A DNA stretch of 64,000 nucleotides, from assembly GCA_041394945.1 (NCBI GenBank), contig JAWKHH010000004.1, positions 248,001-312,000 of the forward strand, in the 5' to 3' direction. Origin of the DNA: Bryobacteraceae bacterium (lineage in GTDB: Bacteria; Acidobacteriota; Terriglobia; Bryobacterales; Bryobacteraceae). Of this stretch, positions 25,718-34,144 are shown piece after piece. Each line of letters opens with the position of its first letter. Position 1 is the first letter of the stretch. The position numbers and the translations under genes were made by a program. The notes below the pieces were generated by a model, which saw nothing but the letters and a program-made list of their open reading frames with translations, was not told the DNA's origin and searched no databases.

Positions 25718-26206
25718 CGCCGGCGCGGGGTGTGTCTCTGCTGCTGAGTCTCTCCGGACTCGCAGTGGCCCAGACTACGGCGGCAAACCCTTGCGATCTC
25801 AACAACGACAACGCGGTGGATGTGCTCGACGTGCAGTCGGCGGTCGCCATGCGGCTGGGGAAGCTGCCGTGCAAGGCGAACATCGCTGGACCCAATGTCT
25901 GTAACGATACCGTTGTGGAGCGGGTCCGTGCGGCAGCGCTTGGTGGGGCTTGCGCCACCAACCGAACCGTAGTTCTTACGTGGACGGCGAGCACGTCCGC
26001 CAATGTCGCCGGTTACAATATCTACCGCGGAGACAAATCCGGGGGACCCTATACCAAGGTGAACCCGAGCGTGGTCCCCTCGACTACATACACGGACGCC
26101 TCGGTGGAACCCGGCAAGACCTACTACTACGTCGCCACGGCCGTCGACAACGGAAACAACGAGAGCGTCTATTCCAACCAGGCCGAAGCAGTGATTCCGG
26201 ATCCGG
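25684..26206 (+). repeat. Direct repeat, copy 1 (dockerin-FN3 gene plus end of aminotransferase gene)
   Basis: 523 bases that align without gaps to 27714-28236. The repeat begins about 27 bases before the start codon, in the last codons of the aminotransferase gene, and ends just before the stop. The two encoded proteins differ at only about 20 of 167 positions. Confidence 0.85.
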
Positions 26207-26217
26207 GCAGACAGTAG
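25711..26217 (+). CDS. Exported dockerin-FN3 protein, copy 1
   Basis: 168 residues: signal peptide (GVSLLLSLSGLAVAQ), a dockerin type I-like domain (about 27-78), and one fibronectin type III domain (about 84-165). The first dockerin loop is CDLNNDNAVDVLDVQSAVAM, a calcium-binding F-hand with D-N-D-N-V-D ligands. The second (ANIAGPNVCNDTVVERVRAA) is degenerate. The FN3 part has LTWTASTSANVAGYNIYRGD and STTYTDASVEPGKTYYY. Dockerins bind cohesins, and a cohesin-like region is present at the end of the beta-helix protein at 50051. This copy is the source or sister of the gene at 27741. Confidence 0.8.
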   Translation: MLTPARGVSLLLSLSGLAVAQTTAANPCDLNNDNAVDVLDVQSAVAMRLGKLPCKANIAGPNVCNDTVVERVRAAALGGACATNRTVVLTWTASTSANVAGYNIYRGDKSGGPYTKVNPSVVPSTTYTDASVEPGKTYYYVATAVDNGNNESVYSNQAEAVIPDPGRQ

Positions 26218-26632
26218 TCAGTTCTGCAATGCCGGCCAACCCATGTACATCGATTTGCGTGAGTCCTAGGCATAGCCAATCCGGACCGAAATCGGTTCAC
26301 CAGCGAAGGATTGCACCGGATTGCACTCCTCTATCAACCGCTGCCGAACGAACCAGTCAGCCATGCTTTCGCCTGAAGAAACCGACGAAGGCACACAAAT
26401 TGCGGTCCGCCCCGAACGCGGGTCGATTCATCAGGTTCGGCCATAGAAACAGATTGTTGTTCAAACTCGCTTTCGCATTGGAGTGTCGGGGGATGAAAAG
26501 GGGCTGGTCCACGGAGATGAGCAATATGTCGCTGATGACGGGCCGTAACGGTCGCTGGAGACAAGAAGGTTCGACCATTGTAGGTCTTGATGCTTGGAAC
26601 AGGCCATCTTTGTATGGTGGAGACATAGTCTG
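26218..26632. other. 415-bp gap without a recognised gene
   Basis: No open frame here looks like a real protein and no strong hairpin with a T-tract was seen. Composition is more mixed than in the neighbouring genes. It could hold the promoter of the glycine-rich protein gene or be debris from the duplication that flanks it. Confidence 0.5.
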
Positions 26633-27628
26633 ATGCCAAGGCAAACCACAATCATGAACGGCCGCTGCATCGAAAGCGTGGCGCGCTCGTTGTTGCGCAC
26701 TCCGGTGTTAGCTACCTTCTTCCTTGCGCTACCGCTCCAGGCCGACATCGTCCAGGTCTTTAGTTATACAGGCGCAGACCAATTGTTCACGGTTCCCGGC
26801 GGCGTAACCTCGTTGATGGTGAGATTGTGGGGCGCGGGAGGTGGGCACTTGGGTGGATCGGGTGGGTTCGTGGGAGCGACTGTCGGAGTTGTGCCGGGGC
26901 AACAACTGGTCCTTGTTGTCGGAAAAGGGGGAGCGCCATCGGGGAGCAGCGGAAGTCCGTACGGCGGTGGCGGCAAGGGTGCCAGTGCATTCGGGGGCGA
27001 TGGCGGCGGACTATCCGCGATCAAAACGGGCAGTACCGTACTAGCGGTAGCCGGCGGCGGTGGCGGCGGTGCGGCTGGTAATGTCGGGGGCCGGGGTGGT
27101 GGCCCGACTGGCGGTGCCGCTTTTGGCGCATTTGGTGGCCTAGGTGGCTCTCAGACGGCCGGGGGGGTGGGCGCTTCACCAGGGGCGTACCTACAGGGAG
27201 GTAACGCCGTTGCGGGTGGCGGTGGGGGAGCTGGGTACTACGGAGGGGGAGGAGGCGCGTTTTCGGTAGGTGTTCCCTTTGGCGGTGGTGGTGGCTCTGG
27301 CTACGTTGACCCCGCCCTATCAGGGTCGACTAACATCGGAGGTGCCATTGGGACGGCGGGCGGAGCCCTAGCTGCGAATGGCGGTGACCTATACTATGTG
27401 GCTGGCAGGGGTATCGGCGGCGCGTCCTCGGGCGCGGGTGGCGATGGGCTCATTGTGCTAGCGTGGGCGGATGTCACTCCCGTGCCTGAGGGCTCGGATT
27501 GGCCCATCTCGGGACTTATCGTTACGGTAGCCCTTTCGCGGTTCAAGCAGCGCGCTAAAAAAAGTGGAGCAATCGGCGCGGGCCGCGATTGCCTGATAAA
27601 TAACTCTAGACCACCAGACGGATGGTAA
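26633..27628 (+). CDS. Glycine-rich exported protein with a PEP-CTERM-like C-terminus
   Basis: 331 residues from ATG 26633; a later ATG at 26654 is possible. A signal segment (LLRTPVLATFFLALPLQADI) is followed by a short beta-rich part and then about 180 residues extremely rich in glycine (runs such as GGGGGGAAG and YYGGGGGAF). The end has VPEGSDWPISGLIVTVALSR followed by FKQRAKK: a VPE motif, a hydrophobic stretch and basic residues, as in PEP-CTERM sorting signals though divergent. An exosortase is encoded at 44842, so this may be one of its substrates. The gene lies between the two dockerin copies. Confidence 0.65.
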   Translation: MPRQTTIMNGRCIESVARSLLRTPVLATFFLALPLQADIVQVFSYTGADQLFTVPGGVTSLMVRLWGAGGGHLGGSGGFVGATVGVVPGQQLVLVVGKGGAPSGSSGSPYGGGGKGASAFGGDGGGLSAIKTGSTVLAVAGGGGGGAAGNVGGRGGGPTGGAAFGAFGGLGGSQTAGGVGASPGAYLQGGNAVAGGGGGAGYYGGGGGAFSVGVPFGGGGGSGYVDPALSGSTNIGGAIGTAGGALAANGGDLYYVAGRGIGGASSGAGGDGLIVLAWADVTPVPEGSDWPISGLIVTVALSRFKQRAKKSGAIGAGRDCLINNSRPPDGW

Positions 27629-27713
27629 GTCTTAAGGTGTATCTCGAACGAGATCTATCCTTCACAATGCGAACCAACCTCGCCGTGCCCAAACAATCAC
27701 AACTGACAGGTGA

Positions 27714-28236
27714 TGTTCACCGACCGCTGGAGTGCCGCCCTTGTTGACGGCGACGCGGGGTGTGTCTCTGCTGAGGAGTCTCTCCGGCCTCGCCGTGGCC
27801 CAGACTACGGCGGCAAACCCTTGCGATCTTAACAACGACAACGCGGTGGATGTGCTCGACCTGCCGACGGCGATCGTGATGCGGCTAGGGAAGCTGCCGT
27901 GCAAGGCCAACATCGCCGGACCGAATGCGTGTAACGACACCGTTGTGGAACGGGTCCGTGCCGCGGCGCTTGGAGGGGTCTGTGCCACCAACCGAACCGT
28001 CGTTCTTACGTGGACGGCCAGCACGTCGGGCAATGTTACCGGTTACAACATCTACCGTGGAGACAAGTCCGGGGGGCCGTATACCATGGTCAACTCGAGT
28101 GTCGTGCCCTCGACTACTTACACGGACGCTGCGGTGGAACCCGGAAAGACGTACTGCTACTCCGCCACAGCGGTCGACAACGGAAACAACGAGAGCGTCT
28201 ATTCCAATCAGTCCGAAGCGGTGATTCCGGGTCCGG
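27714..28236 (+). repeat. Direct repeat, copy 2
   Basis: Second copy of 25684-26206, displaced by 2030 bases. It begins with a degenerate version of the last aminotransferase codons (CGCTGGAGTGCCGCCC), although no aminotransferase gene precedes it here. This indicates that copy 2 arose from copy 1 and not the reverse. Confidence 0.85.
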
Positions 28237-28244
28237 TCCGGTGA
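27741..28244 (+). CDS. Exported dockerin-FN3 protein, copy 2
   Basis: 167 residues, close paralog of the gene at 25711. It has the same signal peptide, dockerin (CDLNNDNAVDVLDLPTAIVM) and FN3 domain. Homology places the start at TTG 27741, where copy 1 has ATG; an in-frame GTG at 27732 is an alternative that adds three residues. The differences concentrate in the helix after the first calcium loop (VQSAVA versus LPTAIV), the region that contacts cohesin in characterised dockerins. They might therefore recognise different partners (inference). Confidence 0.78.
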   Translation: MLTATRGVSLLRSLSGLAVAQTTAANPCDLNNDNAVDVLDLPTAIVMRLGKLPCKANIAGPNACNDTVVERVRAAALGGVCATNRTVVLTWTASTSGNVTGYNIYRGDKSGGPYTMVNSSVVPSTTYTDAAVEPGKTYCYSATAVDNGNNESVYSNQSEAVIPGPVR

Positions 28245-28277
28245 GTAGCCGCCGCCCAGTCCCAGCCTGAAACCAAC

Positions 28278-29426
28278 GTGGCCACCAAGCACCAAACACC
28301 CAAGTCCCTGGGGCCGCCGAGCCCGAACGGAGTGGGAGAACCCGCCGCCGCCCGCGGGGCCTCGATAGCCGAACTCCTTGACGAGATCCCATTCCTCACC
28401 ATGCTCCGTATTGAACGGAAGCGGACCGAGCGCTCTAACCGGCCTTTCCTCCTCATGCTCCTGGAGCCATGGAGCCTGCTCAAGGCCCGCAACGCCCAGT
28501 CGCGGCTCGAGGAGTTTCTGAGACTCCTCGCAAGAACTACCCGAGAGACCGATATCAAGGGCTGGTACAAGCAGGACTCGGTCCTCGCTGTCATCTTCAC
28601 TGAAGTCGGAGTTGCCGATTGCAGGACCGCTACCGACGCTCTGCTCGCCCGCGTCACTGACGCTTTGAGCAGCACCCTGGATATCGAGGATCTGAGCGCC
28701 ATCCGCATCTCGTTCCATGTGTATCCGGAAGATCCGGCCGTCATCGCTGATCGCGGCATTGCTGACCTGCGCCTGTATCCGGATCTGATTGCCAACGGCG
28801 ACCGGCGCAAGGCTGCCCGGTGGGCCAAGCGCACGCTGGACGTCGTCGGCAGCATCATCGGCCTTGCCGTGCTTTCGCCTTTGCTGCTGGCCATTGCCGC
28901 CGCAGTCAAGCTCACCTCTAAGGGCCCGGTCCTGTTCCGTCAGGAGCGCGTGGGGCTCTACGGGACCCGGTTCACCTTTCTGAAGTTCCGGTCGATGCGT
29001 TCGGACAATGACGACACCGTGCACCGGGAGTACGTGAAATCTTTCATTGCCGGCTTCGGGGAACAGAAGATCTACAAACTCACCAATGACTCGCGCGTGA
29101 CCTCCCTGGGGCGGTTCCTGCGCCGAGCCAGCCTCGACGAGTTGCCCCAGTTGTTCAACGTGTTGTTGGGCGAGATGTCACTGGTGGGTCCGCGCCCGTC
29201 GATCCCGTACGAGGCCGACGCGTACGCCCCCTGGCATCGCCGGCGGATGCTAGCGGTGAAACCCGGTATCACCGGGCTCTGGCAGGTCGGTGGGCGAAGC
29301 CGCGTGAAGTTCGACGAGATGGTCCGGTTGGACGTTCGCTACGCCGAGGCTTGGTCAGTGTGGCTGGACTTGAAGATCCTGTGTGAGACGCCCAGAGCGG
29401 TGCTGATGGGCGGGGGAGCGTTCTGA
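28278..29426 (+). CDS. Initiating sugar transferase (polyprenyl-phosphate glycosyl-1-phosphate transferase)
   Basis: 382 residues. The C-terminal catalytic domain has the family signature: membrane helix (DVVGSIIGLAVLSPLLLAIA), FRQERVG, FLKFRSMRSD, LDELPQLFNVLLGEMSLVGP and PGITGLWQVGGRS. The N-terminal 165 residues contain no membrane helices and resemble a degenerate GGDEF-like domain (DSVLAVIFTEVGVADCRTAT), as in other short sugar transferases of this group. It attaches the first sugar-phosphate to undecaprenyl phosphate. It precedes the acetyltransferase with no gap. Confidence 0.85.
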   Translation: MATKHQTPKSLGPPSPNGVGEPAAARGASIAELLDEIPFLTMLRIERKRTERSNRPFLLMLLEPWSLLKARNAQSRLEEFLRLLARTTRETDIKGWYKQDSVLAVIFTEVGVADCRTATDALLARVTDALSSTLDIEDLSAIRISFHVYPEDPAVIADRGIADLRLYPDLIANGDRRKAARWAKRTLDVVGSIIGLAVLSPLLLAIAAAVKLTSKGPVLFRQERVGLYGTRFTFLKFRSMRSDNDDTVHREYVKSFIAGFGEQKIYKLTNDSRVTSLGRFLRRASLDELPQLFNVLLGEMSLVGPRPSIPYEADAYAPWHRRRMLAVKPGITGLWQVGGRSRVKFDEMVRLDVRYAEAWSVWLDLKILCETPRAVLMGGGAF

Positions 29427-29924
29427 GTGGAGATGGGCGAGTATTGCTGCATTGCTCCGGATGTAAAGCTCGGGAAGAACGTCAAGTTGTCGAAGTTCAT
29501 CAACCTGTACGGGTGCGAGATCGGGGACAACACCAAGATCGGGGCGTTCGTCGAGATTCAGAAGGGGGTGAAGATCGGGAAGAACTGTAAGATCTCGAGT
29601 CACTCGTTCATCTGTGAGGGTGTGACTATCGAGGACAACGTCTTCGTCGGCCACGGCGTCACGTTCATCAACGACTCCTATCCCAGGGCGACACGGGTGG
29701 ATGGGGGCTTGCAGACAGAAGGCGACTGGATAGTCGAGCCAACGGTTGTGAAGCAAGGGGCTTCGATCGGATCGGGAGCTACAATACTGGCGAAGGTCAC
29801 AGTCGGCGATCGAGCCCTGGTAGGAGCGGGGAGCGTAGTCACAAACGACGTTCCAGCGGACTCCGTCGTCCTCGGCAACCCCGGCCGAACAGCTAGGCTG
29901 TTGCACCCATCGCTGCCAAAATAG
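29427..29924 (+). CDS. Hexapeptide-repeat N-acetyltransferase, WbpD/WlbB-like
   Basis: 165 residues of left-handed beta-helix repeats (IAPDVKLGKNVKLSKFINLY, IGDNTKIGAFVEIQKGVKIG, CKISSHSFICEGVTIEDNVF). A loop FINDSYPRATRVDGG follows, then more hexapeptide repeats. This matches UDP-2-acetamido-3-amino-2,3-dideoxyglucuronate N-acetyltransferases. It starts at GTG 29427, directly after the sugar transferase stop. Together with the genes at 23499 and 24590 it gives three of the five steps to UDP-ManNAc(3NAc)A; see the epimerase pseudogene at 52609. Confidence 0.82.
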   Translation: MEMGEYCCIAPDVKLGKNVKLSKFINLYGCEIGDNTKIGAFVEIQKGVKIGKNCKISSHSFICEGVTIEDNVFVGHGVTFINDSYPRATRVDGGLQTEGDWIVEPTVVKQGASIGSGATILAKVTVGDRALVGAGSVVTNDVPADSVVLGNPGRTARLLHPSLPK

Positions 29925-30716
29925 ACTCTGGCCTGTCCGCAACCTGACCCCTGGCTCTTGAAGAGCCCGTGGCTCACAGGATCCAGTGTCGACTGGCTGT
30001 AACGGGTAACGATCTTCTCGCCCGATCAACTCAGATTTACCCTTAGAGGACTTGGCACGGGCCTTCCCGCTCGCTACATCCTCGCGAACGGGCCTCGCCG
30101 CAAAGGGTTCGCTCTCGTCGCACCTGCTGGCAGTTTTTGACCGCGCTCGGCGCTCCTCAGCAGACCATGACCGACAGCCGAGCCTGATTCTGCCAGTGCC
30201 ACCGGCATAGGTCGTGACTATCGTGACACGTTCCAGACCGACCGCCATCGGACCCTCTTGAGAACCAGCCGACCAATCGAAATCGCTGCTGATCGAGGGG
30301 AGCAGTCGTCGCTGCCTGAGGCGCAGTCTGCAAGAAACAGTCGCCCCGTTCCGCCAGCCATCACCTGCACCGTAGCAGATCGCACTGTGCACCGAAAAGG
30401 ATGTTCGTCTCATAGCATCGGTCGCTTCATTTCACAGTCGACCGACTCATTCTTGACAAACTGAGCCACCCCGGCCCGGACTCACGCTGTTGCACCATTC
30501 CCGCCAGTACTGATGGCGTGAACCCAGCTGGGGCGTAGTAGCCGAGTCACCAGCTTCTGCCCGATTCGCGGTGAATAGGCAAGGCGACATTGCCGGTGAA
30601 CATGTTAGATCGACTATGCCGCAAACGATCTTGGCCGTAAACGGCGCCAAACGGCGCGTATGTCACGGCTGTCACCAGAAACGACTCGGCGAGACTACTG
30701 AGTAGACAGCGAACAA
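29925..30716. other. Gene-free stretch of about 790 bp
   Basis: No convincing coding sequence on either strand: the long antisense frame here lacks any recognisable domain and overlaps real genes. A perfect inverted repeat GGCTCTT/AAGAGCC lies at 29953-29967, just past the acetyltransferase, without a T-tract. From here rightwards the base composition falls, so this may be the left junction of a separately acquired block. It could contain decayed mobile-element sequence and the promoter for the polymerase gene. Confidence 0.45.
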
Positions 30717-32060
30717 GTGGGGTCGGAGACTACAAACGCGTCGGCGCTGGGCCTTACCATCGGGGCCCTGTTGGTTGTGATGTGCTTTCTAGTGCCAAGG
30801 CGCTACCTAGTTGTGCCACTCGTCATCGCGGCGTGCTGGCTGACGCTGGGTCAACGCTTTGTTGTGTCCGGCGTCAATCTTACGCTCTTTCGAATCGTCA
30901 TCGCTGCGGCCCTCGTCAGGATGATCGTCTCGGGGGAGTTCCGAACTCTGACATGGAAACCGATTGACAGAATAGTCACGGCGTGGCTAGTATCCAGGGT
31001 CGTCTGCTTCGTGCTCCTTTACCGGACCGGAGACGCACTCGTCAATCGACTGGGCTTCACCTTCGACGCAGTGGGCATGTACTTTACATTCCGTTCCCAG
31101 ATCCAGTCACTAAGAGACGTGACACGCATCGGCCGCATAGTTTCCCTTATCATACTTCCCCTCGCAATCGTGATGTTCATCGAGAGCACAACAGGCAGAA
31201 ACTACTTCTCAGTCCTCGGTGGAGTTCCATCGTTGTCCTTTAGGCGCGAAGGATGGATTCGTTGTCAAGGACCTTTCCCACATCCTATCCTGGCGGGCAC
31301 CTTTGGTGCCGTCTGGCTTCCTCTCTTCGTAGGGCTCTGGTGGCAAAAGAGTCAGCGTGTCTATGCAGTTCTCGGATCGGTGGCGAGTGTGCTGATAATT
31401 CTGACGGCGCATTCAAGCGGTCCGATTGCGACGGCTGTCGTGGTCTTGATCGGTTTTGTCATGTGGCCTATGCGAAAGCGGATGCGCCTTCTCACATTCT
31501 TAGCCTTGGCGACGATGGTGGCTCTTCAGCTACTCATGACCCGCCCGATTTGGTTCATCTTCGCTCGACTCAACGTTCTGTCCGGCTCGACGGGCTGGCA
31601 TCGGGCCCACGTGATCGACCAGGCGATTCGACATCTGCCGGAGTGGGCTCTAGTTGGCACCAAGAATCCAGCGCGATGGGGAATACACGCTGGTGACATC
31701 ACGAATCAATATCTATCCGAGGGACTAAGAGGTGGCCTGCTTACGATGGTCTTGTTCATCGCAACTGTCAGAATGGCGTTTTCGCTCATAGCCGCAACGA
31801 TGACACTCGAGACAGCTCGCACAAGACACTCATTCATTCTAGTATGGGCACTTGGTGTCACTCTGGCCGCGCATGCGACAACATTCTTCAGCGTCGCCTA
31901 CTTCTCCCCCCAAAGTATGATGAACTGGTATCTAACACTCGCATTCGCCGTTGCAGTGAATTCGTCCCGTTCGCACGCTCGTGTGGGCCGACTGGCGCGC
32001 ACTCAAGGCGCGGGCGTGGGAAGCCGTGGGGCCGGGATGGAAGACCACGCCTCCACGTGA
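30717..32060 (+). CDS. O-antigen polymerase/ligase-like membrane protein (Wzy)
   Basis: 447 residues with about ten to twelve hydrophobic segments, for example LTIGALLVVMCFLVPRRYLV and ATAVVVLIGFVMWP. A large loop in the C-terminal half contains RLNVLSGSTGWHRAHVIDQA and LVGTKNPARWGI, typical of the Wzy/WaaL family (the R...H loop). GTG start at 30717. It likely polymerises the flipped repeat unit on the periplasmic side of the inner membrane. The base composition is lower in GC than the upstream genes. Confidence 0.75.
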   Translation: MGSETTNASALGLTIGALLVVMCFLVPRRYLVVPLVIAACWLTLGQRFVVSGVNLTLFRIVIAAALVRMIVSGEFRTLTWKPIDRIVTAWLVSRVVCFVLLYRTGDALVNRLGFTFDAVGMYFTFRSQIQSLRDVTRIGRIVSLIILPLAIVMFIESTTGRNYFSVLGGVPSLSFRREGWIRCQGPFPHPILAGTFGAVWLPLFVGLWWQKSQRVYAVLGSVASVLIILTAHSSGPIATAVVVLIGFVMWPMRKRMRLLTFLALATMVALQLLMTRPIWFIFARLNVLSGSTGWHRAHVIDQAIRHLPEWALVGTKNPARWGIHAGDITNQYLSEGLRGGLLTMVLFIATVRMAFSLIAATMTLETARTRHSFILVWALGVTLAAHATTFFSVAYFSPQSMMNWYLTLAFAVAVNSSRSHARVGRLARTQGAGVGSRGAGMEDHAST

Positions 32061-32162
32061 TCAAGTCGAAGGCTTATGCAGGAAGGGATCACTAGACAAT
32101 TCGACACAATTCAATCTGATCCCGAGACCCAGATCCCCCGGAATTCGCTTGGGTGAGAAGCC

Positions 32163-33560
32163 GTGCCTTTCGAGAACAACCATCTGTCTTCGCTTCTACT
32201 TCTACTGGCTTGTCAGCCAGCCCTGGCAGCGGTGCTTTACGTATCTGCTGCGGGCGACGATCGAGCGGCTTGCTCAAAGACCGCGCCGTGTCGTACCATC
32301 ACTCGCGGGAGTGAACTTGCGAAGCCCGGCGATGTCGTCCGGGTATCATCTGGGACATATCCGGAACGGGTTACTGTCCGCAGAGGGGGCACCGCGGCCG
32401 CTGGCAGTGTGACATTCCAGGGGCATGACGGAAGTGGGTGCCCGTCAGGGCCAGGTCCAGCCTTGAACACCCGACGACAACGACCAGTGCCGGAAGTAAT
32501 GATGCAGGGTTGGGTGATTGAGACTAGTTTCGTAAAAGTAGAGTGCTTCAACATCACCGGCACTTCGGAGCCAGGCGTCGACATTCGCGCACTTCGATCA
32601 GCCATTGAGATTGCGGCCACCTATATACACGACATTCCCGCGCCAGCTGTGAATATGGCCCGCGCTGATCCGTCACGTATGCCTGCAAACGTTACCATAC
32701 ATGATAACTACATCACCCGAACAGCTTATGGCTTTAATGTCTTCTGCAGAGATAACTGCGTCCTGGCGGATAATGAAGTTCAGCGTACCACACCTGGGAT
32801 AACAGGTCACGACGGTGACTACTCGCGCCTATTTGGCGAAGGCATCGTGTTCCTGCGCAACTACTTTCACGGCAACAGCATAAGCGACTGCGAAGGGTGT
32901 CACATCGACTGTTTTCAGACGTGGAATCTCGGCAGAAGTTCATACGAAATCGCCAGGCGTATAACACTTGACGGCAACATCTGCTTCAATGCCCACGAGG
33001 GGATTATTGCGAGAGATGTTAGCGGCCAAGCAGTTCAGAGCCATCTCGGCTGGACGGTGACTAATAATGTGTTCAGGTACGGCCCTACAGGCTCGCGAAT
33101 GGCGTGGTGCGCGCTGTTTGAGCATGTCGGAGATGTTACGTTCCATCACAATCTGTGCGGCGAGGGCGTAGTAGGGTACCGAAATGACGGCAGCAGCAGT
33201 CACCTAAACAACATCCACTACAATACTGGCTGGAAGCCGTACTTCGCTGAGACGGGCGCGGAGATGACGAGCCGCGCTAATCTGCTCTTCAATCCAACTC
33301 GCAAATATGCGGGATTCGGGGGTGATCTCTTAAACGTTGACCCGAACTTCGTCGATTCGAACGGAGACGACTACCGGCTTCAATCAAACAGTCCCGCGAT
33401 TGGCCGGGGAGCGCCCACGACAGTCGACAGGGATCGGCTCGGCTATCCGCGTTCAAAGCCTGGAGACATAGGCCCTCACGAGTTCGGTGCTCGCCCACTT
33501 CCTCCGGGCCGCCTAACTCTTCACGTCGAGGTCAGTTCGGGCAAGGGTGCCAACGAGTGA
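32163..33560 (+). CDS. Exported right-handed beta-helix protein, possible polysaccharide-acting enzyme
   Basis: 465 residues with a signal peptide (SSLLLLLACQPALAAVLYVS). It shows a DUF1565/choice-of-anchor-Q-like start (YVSAAGDDRAACSKTAPCRT, PGDVVRVSSGTYPERVTVR) and then parallel beta-helix rungs such as NVTIHDNYITRTAYGFNVF and NVFRYGPTGSRM. The C-terminal DPNFVDSNGDDYRLQSNSPA and PHEFG are also typical. Such proteins include polysaccharide lyases and epimerases as well as non-catalytic ones; no active-site set is obvious. It starts at GTG 32163. A role in trimming or modifying the polymer is possible. Confidence 0.65.
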   Translation: MPFENNHLSSLLLLLACQPALAAVLYVSAAGDDRAACSKTAPCRTITRGSELAKPGDVVRVSSGTYPERVTVRRGGTAAAGSVTFQGHDGSGCPSGPGPALNTRRQRPVPEVMMQGWVIETSFVKVECFNITGTSEPGVDIRALRSAIEIAATYIHDIPAPAVNMARADPSRMPANVTIHDNYITRTAYGFNVFCRDNCVLADNEVQRTTPGITGHDGDYSRLFGEGIVFLRNYFHGNSISDCEGCHIDCFQTWNLGRSSYEIARRITLDGNICFNAHEGIIARDVSGQAVQSHLGWTVTNNVFRYGPTGSRMAWCALFEHVGDVTFHHNLCGEGVVGYRNDGSSSHLNNIHYNTGWKPYFAETGAEMTSRANLLFNPTRKYAGFGGDLLNVDPNFVDSNGDDYRLQSNSPAIGRGAPTTVDRDRLGYPRSKPGDIGPHEFGARPLPPGRLTLHVEVSSGKGANE

Positions 33561-34144
33561 ACTGGGGAGTTGGAGCTACTGCTCTGTTCCTCTCTCGCAC
33601 TTGGAGTCGGCTATCTTCTTGGTGCGTATCACACTTAATCTCTGGAGGGTTTGCGGCATTCGGATCACGGAGTCGAGTGGTGTACCCGATCCGGCTTTCT
33701 GGGGCTAACCGAATCGTGATCGGGGACGGTGTATTCATTGGAGAAGCGTCCTGGCTGCTGACGATAGCGGATGGATCCAACCGTGCCGTTGCGCTCAGAA
33801 TTGGTGACCGCACCAAAATAGCGGGGTACTGTGTCATTTCCGCAGCGCGGAACGTGACATTGGAAGATAGCGTCCTGCTCGCAAGGAATGTCTATATTTC
33901 AGATCACATACACAAGTACTCGAGCACAAGTAGTCCGATCGTCACTCAGGGCATCGCAAAAATCAAGCCAGTACTTATCAGAAAAGGGGCGTGGCTTGGT
34001 CAAAATGTCGTCGTCTGCCCGGGTGTGACGATTGGCACCGGATCGGTTATAGGAGCGAACTCAGTCGTGACTACCGACATACCGGAATACACGGTGGCCG
34101 CGGGTGCGCCAGCCCGGGTCGTCAGGAAGATAGACGAATGTTGA
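33557..34144 (+). CDS. Hexapeptide acyltransferase (WbbJ/maltose O-acetyltransferase-like)
   Basis: 195 residues. The N-terminus is hydrophobic-aromatic. It is followed by left-handed beta-helix repeats (RIVIGDGVFIGEASWLLTIA, ALRIGDRTKIAGYCVISAAR, NVTLEDSVLLARNVYISDHI) and the end VIGANSVVTTDIPEYTVAAG-APARVV that marks the O-acetyltransferase subfamily. The histidine in SDHIHKY is the likely catalytic base. Its GTG start overlaps the beta-helix gene stop by 4 bases, and its end overlaps the next gene by 7. It should O-acetylate a sugar of the repeat unit. Confidence 0.82.
   Translation: MNWGVGATALFLSRTWSRLSSWCVSHLISGGFAAFGSRSRVVYPIRLSGANRIVIGDGVFIGEASWLLTIADGSNRAVALRIGDRTKIAGYCVISAARNVTLEDSVLLARNVYISDHIHKYSSTSSPIVTQGIAKIKPVLIRKGAWLGQNVVVCPGVTIGTGSVIGANSVVTTDIPEYTVAAGAPARVVRKIDEC

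Noticed and set aside
29355..30413. 352-residue minus-strand open frame covering part of the gene-free stretch
   Set aside because: It overlaps the acetyltransferase gene antisense, has no recognisable motif and an unusual composition; left as no gene.
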